The notes beneath the pieces were generated by a model that was not told the origin of the DNA, did no database searches, and saw nothing but the letters and a program-made list of their open reading frames with translations. The position numbers were made by a program, and so were the translations under genes. From Mycolicibacterium rhodesiae JS60 (GTDB lineage: Bacteria; Actinomycetota; Actinomycetes; Mycobacteriales; Mycobacteriaceae), in NCBI GenBank assembly GCA_000230935.2, contig AGIQ01000003.1, positions 124,001-188,000 of the forward strand: a DNA stretch of 64,000 bases, read 5' to 3'. Shown here in pieces: positions 61,053 through 64,000 of this stretch; position 1 is the stretch's first letter; each line of letters begins with the position of its first letter.

Positions 61053-62038
61053 ACGTCCTCCCCTGCCTGTGCCCGCAGCCGCTCCATGACGTCGTCGCGC
61101 AGCGCTTCGGGTTCCAGCACCAAGGCGTCGGCCCCGTAGCCCGCGACCTCGCGGGCCAACCGGTCCCTGGTGCCGATGTCGATTTCGATGACCTCACCGG
61201 CGCGTCCGCCGATGCTGCGCGCGCCTACCGATTTGCCGTTGCGGCGCAACGACATTGCCCGCCCGTCGGCCACCCACACCGACGCTTGCACCCCGCTGGG
61301 CGCCTCACCGATGACGCGAGCCACGATTGCCCGCAGGTCGACGCCGGCGGGCCGGGTCACCGATCCCGGCGCGCCGACGGTTTTGATGTCGGCACCGATG
61401 CGGGACAACCGAAATGTCCTGGTGGCGTTGCGGTCCCGATCGTGGCCGACCAGATACCAGCGACCCCGGTCGGTGACCACACCCCACGGCTCCACGGTGC
61501 GCTCGGTGTAGGGATCGGTGGGCAGCGAGCGATGCCGGAATTGCACCGCCTGACCGGAATCGATGGCCGACAACAGGTTTCCCAGCACATCCTCCGACCC
61601 GCGCAGCCCGGGCAGTCCCGCGGCGGTGGTGATCGCGACCGCGGCATCGGGGTCGACGTCGACGCCGGCGGCCCGCAATTTCAGCAGCGCACCCTGGGTC
61701 GCCGTGATCAGCTCCGGGGACTCCCACAGCTGGGTGGCGATGGCGACGGCACCCGCCTCCTCATTGGTCAGCTCGATATCGGGCAGCGCGTAGGCGTCCC
61801 GGTTGATCCGGTATCCCTCGGTGGGATCGAAGGTCGACACCCGTCCGGTCTCCAGCGGGATACCCAGATCGCGGAGTTCATTCTTGTCCCGTTCGAACAT
61901 CCGGGAGAACGCCTCGTCGCTGGGGCTGTCGGCATAGCCGGCGACGCTGGCACGGATGCGATCGGCGGTGATGAAGCCGTGGGTGGACAGCAGCGCGATG
62001 ACGAGATTCATCAACCGCTCGACCTTGGATGTCGCCAC
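61049..62038 (-). CDS. pafB: WYL-domain regulator PafB
   Basis: A 329-residue paralogue of PafC: winged helix (VERLMNLVIALLSTHGFITADRI) and WYL domain (VQFRHRSLPTD, WYLVGHDRDRNATRTFRLSRI). It is cotranscribed with pafC and lies 45 bases downstream of pafA, as in M. tuberculosis Rv2096c. Confidence 0.93.
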   Translation of the reverse strand: MATSKVERLMNLVIALLSTHGFITADRIRASVAGYADSPSDEAFSRMFERDKNELRDLGIPLETGRVSTFDPTEGYRINRDAYALPDIELTNEEAGAVAIATQLWESPELITATQGALLKLRAAGVDVDPDAAVAITTAAGLPGLRGSEDVLGNLLSAIDSGQAVQFRHRSLPTDPYTERTVEPWGVVTDRGRWYLVGHDRDRNATRTFRLSRIGADIKTVGAPGSVTRPAGVDLRAIVARVIGEAPSGVQASVWVADGRAMSLRRNGKSVGARSIGGRAGEVIEIDIGTRDRLAREVAGYGADALVLEPEALRDDVMERLRAQAGEDV

Positions 62039-62083
62039 TTTGAGAACCTTAGCGCGACGACGATGCGGCGCGCGGCGAGGGGC

Positions 62084-63442
62084 TCACATGCTGGCGATGA
62101 GCCGCTTGACCCGCTCGTCGACCGAGCGGAAGGGGTCTTTGCACAGCACCGTGCGCTGCGCCTGGTCATTGAGCTTGAGGTGCACCCAGTCCACGGTGAA
62201 ATCGCGGCCGGCCTCCTGCGCGGCGCTGATGAACTCGCCGCGCAGCTTGGCGCGCGTGGTCTGCGGCGGGGTGTCGACCGCCGCCTCGATCTCCTCGTCG
62301 GTGGTGATCCTGGTCGCCAGGCCCTTGCGCTGCAGCAGGTCGAACACGCCGCGGCCGCGCTTGATGTCGTGGTAGGCCAGGTCGAGCTGGCTGATCTTGG
62401 GGTCGGAAAGCTCCATGCTGTAGCGGTCCTGGTAGCGCTGGAACAGCTTGCGCTTGATCACCCAGTCGATCTCGGTGTCCACCTTCGCGAAGTCCTGGCT
62501 CTCGACGGCGTCGAGCTGGCGGCCCCACAAGTCGACGACCTGGTCGATCTGGGTGTTGGGCTCGCGGGTCTGCAGGTATTCGACAGCGCGGGCGTAGTAC
62601 TCGCGCTGGATGTCCAGGGCGCTGGCCTGCCGCCCACCGGCCAGCCGCACCGGCCGCCGGCCGGTCAGGTCGTGGCTGACCTCGCGGATGGCGCGGATCG
62701 GGTTGTCCAGCGAGAAATCGCGGAACGCCACCCCGGCCTCGATCATCTCCAGCACCAGCGAGGCGGTGCCGACCTTGAGCATGGTGCTGGATTCGCACAT
62801 GTTGGAGTCGCCGACGATCACGTGCAGCCGACGGTACTTCTCGGCATCGGCGTGCGGCTCGTCACGGGTGTTGATGATGGGCCGGGACCGGGTCGTCGCG
62901 CTGGAGACCCCCTCCCAGATGTGCTCGGCGCGCTGCGACAGGCAGAACGTGGCGGCCTTGGGGGTCTGCAACACCTTGCCGGCGCCACAGATCAGCTGGC
63001 GGGTGACCAGGAACGGCAACAGCACGTCGGAAATCCTGGAGAATTCGCCCGCGCGCACGATCAGGTAGTTCTCGTGGCAGCCGTAGGAGTTCCCGGCCGA
63101 ATCGGTGTTGTTCTTGAACAGGTAGATGTCGCCGCCGATGCCCTCGTCGGCGAGGCGCTGTTCGGCGTCGATGAGCAGGTCTTCCAGCACTCGCTCACCG
63201 GCGCGGTCGTGGGTGACCAGCTGCGCCAGGTTGTCGCATTCGGCGGTGGCGTACTCCGGGTGACTGCCCACGTCGAGGTACAACCGCGCACCGTTGCGCA
63301 GGAACACGTTCGAGCTGCGGCCCCACGACACCACCCGGCGGAACAGGTACCGGGCGACCTCGTCCGGACTGAGCCGACGGTGGCCGTGGAACGTGCAGGT
63401 GACACCGAATTCGGTTTCGATGCCCATGATTCTCCGCTGCAC
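62084..63442 (-). CDS. pafA: Pup ligase PafA
   Basis: A 452-residue glutamine-synthetase-like ligase that joins the C-terminal glutamate of Pup to substrate lysines for proteasomal degradation. The N-terminal nucleotide/Mg motif MGIETEFG includes Glu9. Other conserved segments are YLDVGSHPEYATAECDN and TRSRPIINTRDEPHAD. GTG 63442 gives the exact length of M. tuberculosis PafA and is preferred over the upstream frame. The pup, dop and proteasome genes are not in this window. Confidence 0.97.
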   Translation of the reverse strand: MQRRIMGIETEFGVTCTFHGHRRLSPDEVARYLFRRVVSWGRSSNVFLRNGARLYLDVGSHPEYATAECDNLAQLVTHDRAGERVLEDLLIDAEQRLADEGIGGDIYLFKNNTDSAGNSYGCHENYLIVRAGEFSRISDVLLPFLVTRQLICGAGKVLQTPKAATFCLSQRAEHIWEGVSSATTRSRPIINTRDEPHADAEKYRRLHVIVGDSNMCESSTMLKVGTASLVLEMIEAGVAFRDFSLDNPIRAIREVSHDLTGRRPVRLAGGRQASALDIQREYYARAVEYLQTREPNTQIDQVVDLWGRQLDAVESQDFAKVDTEIDWVIKRKLFQRYQDRYSMELSDPKISQLDLAYHDIKRGRGVFDLLQRKGLATRITTDEEIEAAVDTPPQTTRAKLRGEFISAAQEAGRDFTVDWVHLKLNDQAQRTVLCKDPFRSVDERVKRLIASM

Positions 63443-63558
63443 GACACCGAGCCTACTGGTTCGTTTGCGCCCGTGGTGCGCAAGCGGTCCGCGAAACGCG
63501 TTCGCAATCCCTGTGGATCGCGGAGAACGCGGGACCGCCGCGCATGCCAGCATGAGCC

Positions 63559-63831
63559 GTGCCCGAGCCGGTCGCCGTCGATCCCGCCGCGTTCGGTGCG
63601 CTCGTGGGCCGTCTGACCCGCACCGCTGACGACCTTTCGACGATCCCGATTCGTAGCCTCGACGCGTTACCGGGTTCTGCGCTGGGCAGTTTGGCGTTAC
63701 CCCGGCGTGTCACCGCTGAAGTGCGCCGACTCGGCGCAGCGGTACAGGATTGGGTTTGCTCGGCCCGTGACTCGGTGGACGAACTCGCTGCCGCCGACGA
63801 CGCCGGCGCCCAAGGTCTGCGGCCGAGGTGA
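63559..63831 (+). CDS. Small ESX-type (DUF2580-like) helical protein
   Basis: A 90-residue helical protein from GTG 63559: VDPAAFGALVGRLTRTADDLSTIP followed by VTAEVRRLGAAVQDWVCSARDSVDEL. Two helices and a Trp in the second half resemble EspC/DUF2580-type partners of type VII secretion substrates, though no clear WXG motif is visible. It is divergent from pafA and its stop overlaps the next start (GTGA). Confidence 0.6.
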   Translation: MPEPVAVDPAAFGALVGRLTRTADDLSTIPIRSLDALPGSALGSLALPRRVTAEVRRLGAAVQDWVCSARDSVDELAAADDAGAQGLRPR

Positions 63832-64000
63832 CGCACCCGGGTGTCGCCCAGGTGCTCTCCTGGCGACCCGAAGCACTGAGCGAAGTCGCCGACGCATGGG
63901 TCAGTGCAGCGGGACGGTTACAGGCGCAGGCTGACACGGTCGACGACGCGATGGCCGGCACCCCGGGCGCGTTCAGCGGAGCCGCGGCGGGTGCGGCCCG
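63828..64000 (+). CDS. Partner ESX-type protein (3' end outside window)
   Basis: An open frame from GTG 63828 running off the edge, overlapping the previous stop by four bases. The first 57 residues (VAQVLSWRPEALSEVADAW, LQAQADTVDDAMAG) are a helical, Ala-rich domain with two Trp residues, like the N-terminal WXG-type domain of larger ESX-associated proteins. The C-terminal domain is not visible. Confidence 0.6.
   Translation, partial: MTHPGVAQVLSWRPEALSEVADAWVSAAGRLQAQADTVDDAMAGTPGAFSGAAAGAA

Noticed and set aside
61286..63616. 776-residue open frame opposite pafB and pafA
   Set aside because: Same shadow effect in G+C-rich DNA; it crosses two well-defined genes and the intergenic gap.

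Overview
The window is G+C-rich, densely coded DNA with many stop/start overlaps (ATGA, GTGA, TGATG). Gene content points to a mycobacterium, most likely an environmental Mycolicibacterium-type species. The right half follows, from memory, the gene order of Mycobacterium tuberculosis from about Rv2045c to Rv2097c: lipT, lppI, rbpA, ppm1, lnt, fxsA, cobN, cobG-H-IJ, cobK-M-L, an Rv2073c-type SDR, an Rv2074-type F420 protein, pepE, a 5'-3' exonuclease, helY, tatC, tatA, pafC, pafB and pafA. All M. tuberculosis assignments are by recognition, not database search.

Layout. 1-2415 is the 3' part of a kinase/M23-like/class III aminotransferase fusion. 2418-7700 is a cassette of an MBL hydrolase, GT4 glycosyltransferase, SAM methyltransferase, alpha/alpha-toroid protein, second methyltransferase and TetR regulator. 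A near-identical palindromic motif lies in both of its control regions. 7737-9822 encodes three membrane proteins (DUF6328, DoxX, RDD). 9832-12612 is a gluconate locus (gntP, gntK, divergent gntR). 12614-18254 holds a triple-DUF4333 lipoprotein, an SCO6745-type protein, a frameshifted small membrane protein, a kinase-like two-domain protein and the esterase LipT. 18331-20350 holds lppI and a KmtR-type metal sensor overlapping a CDF exporter. 20397-24084 is a complete ssuCBAD sulfonate operon. 24257-27606 holds a lipoprotein, a winged-helix/hydrolase fusion, an alcohol dehydrogenase and a small Cys-rich protein.

27752-33598 runs rbpA, ppm1, lnt (separate genes, not the fused Ppm1 of M. tuberculosis), an amidohydrolase, fxsA and two tandem F420/PPOX paralogues. 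One paralogue carries a 71-bp tandem duplication that joins it in frame to fxsA. 33608-37180 is cobN. 37214-43484 (haloalkane dehalogenase, TetR, peroxiredoxin-like gene, five-gene MoxR3-type cluster) lies between cobN and cobG. 43557-51703 holds the aerobic cobalamin genes on two opposing operons, separated by a 13E12-family HNH gene with a perfect LexA (SOS) box. 51739-63442 contains the F420 protein, PepE, a thioesterase-like protein, an exonuclease, a DUF4333 protein, HelY, the Tat translocase and the PafA/PafBC proteins. The window ends in two small ESX-like genes, the second cut by the edge.

No rRNA, tRNA, CRISPR array, recognisable insertion sequence or intact prophage was seen. No gene-free stretch exceeds 300 bases. 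The least described features are the TetR-linked glycosyltransferase cassette with its shared operator, the duplication-driven PPOX-FxsA fusion, the SOS-box HNH gene that has run into cobK, and the frameshifted small membrane protein.
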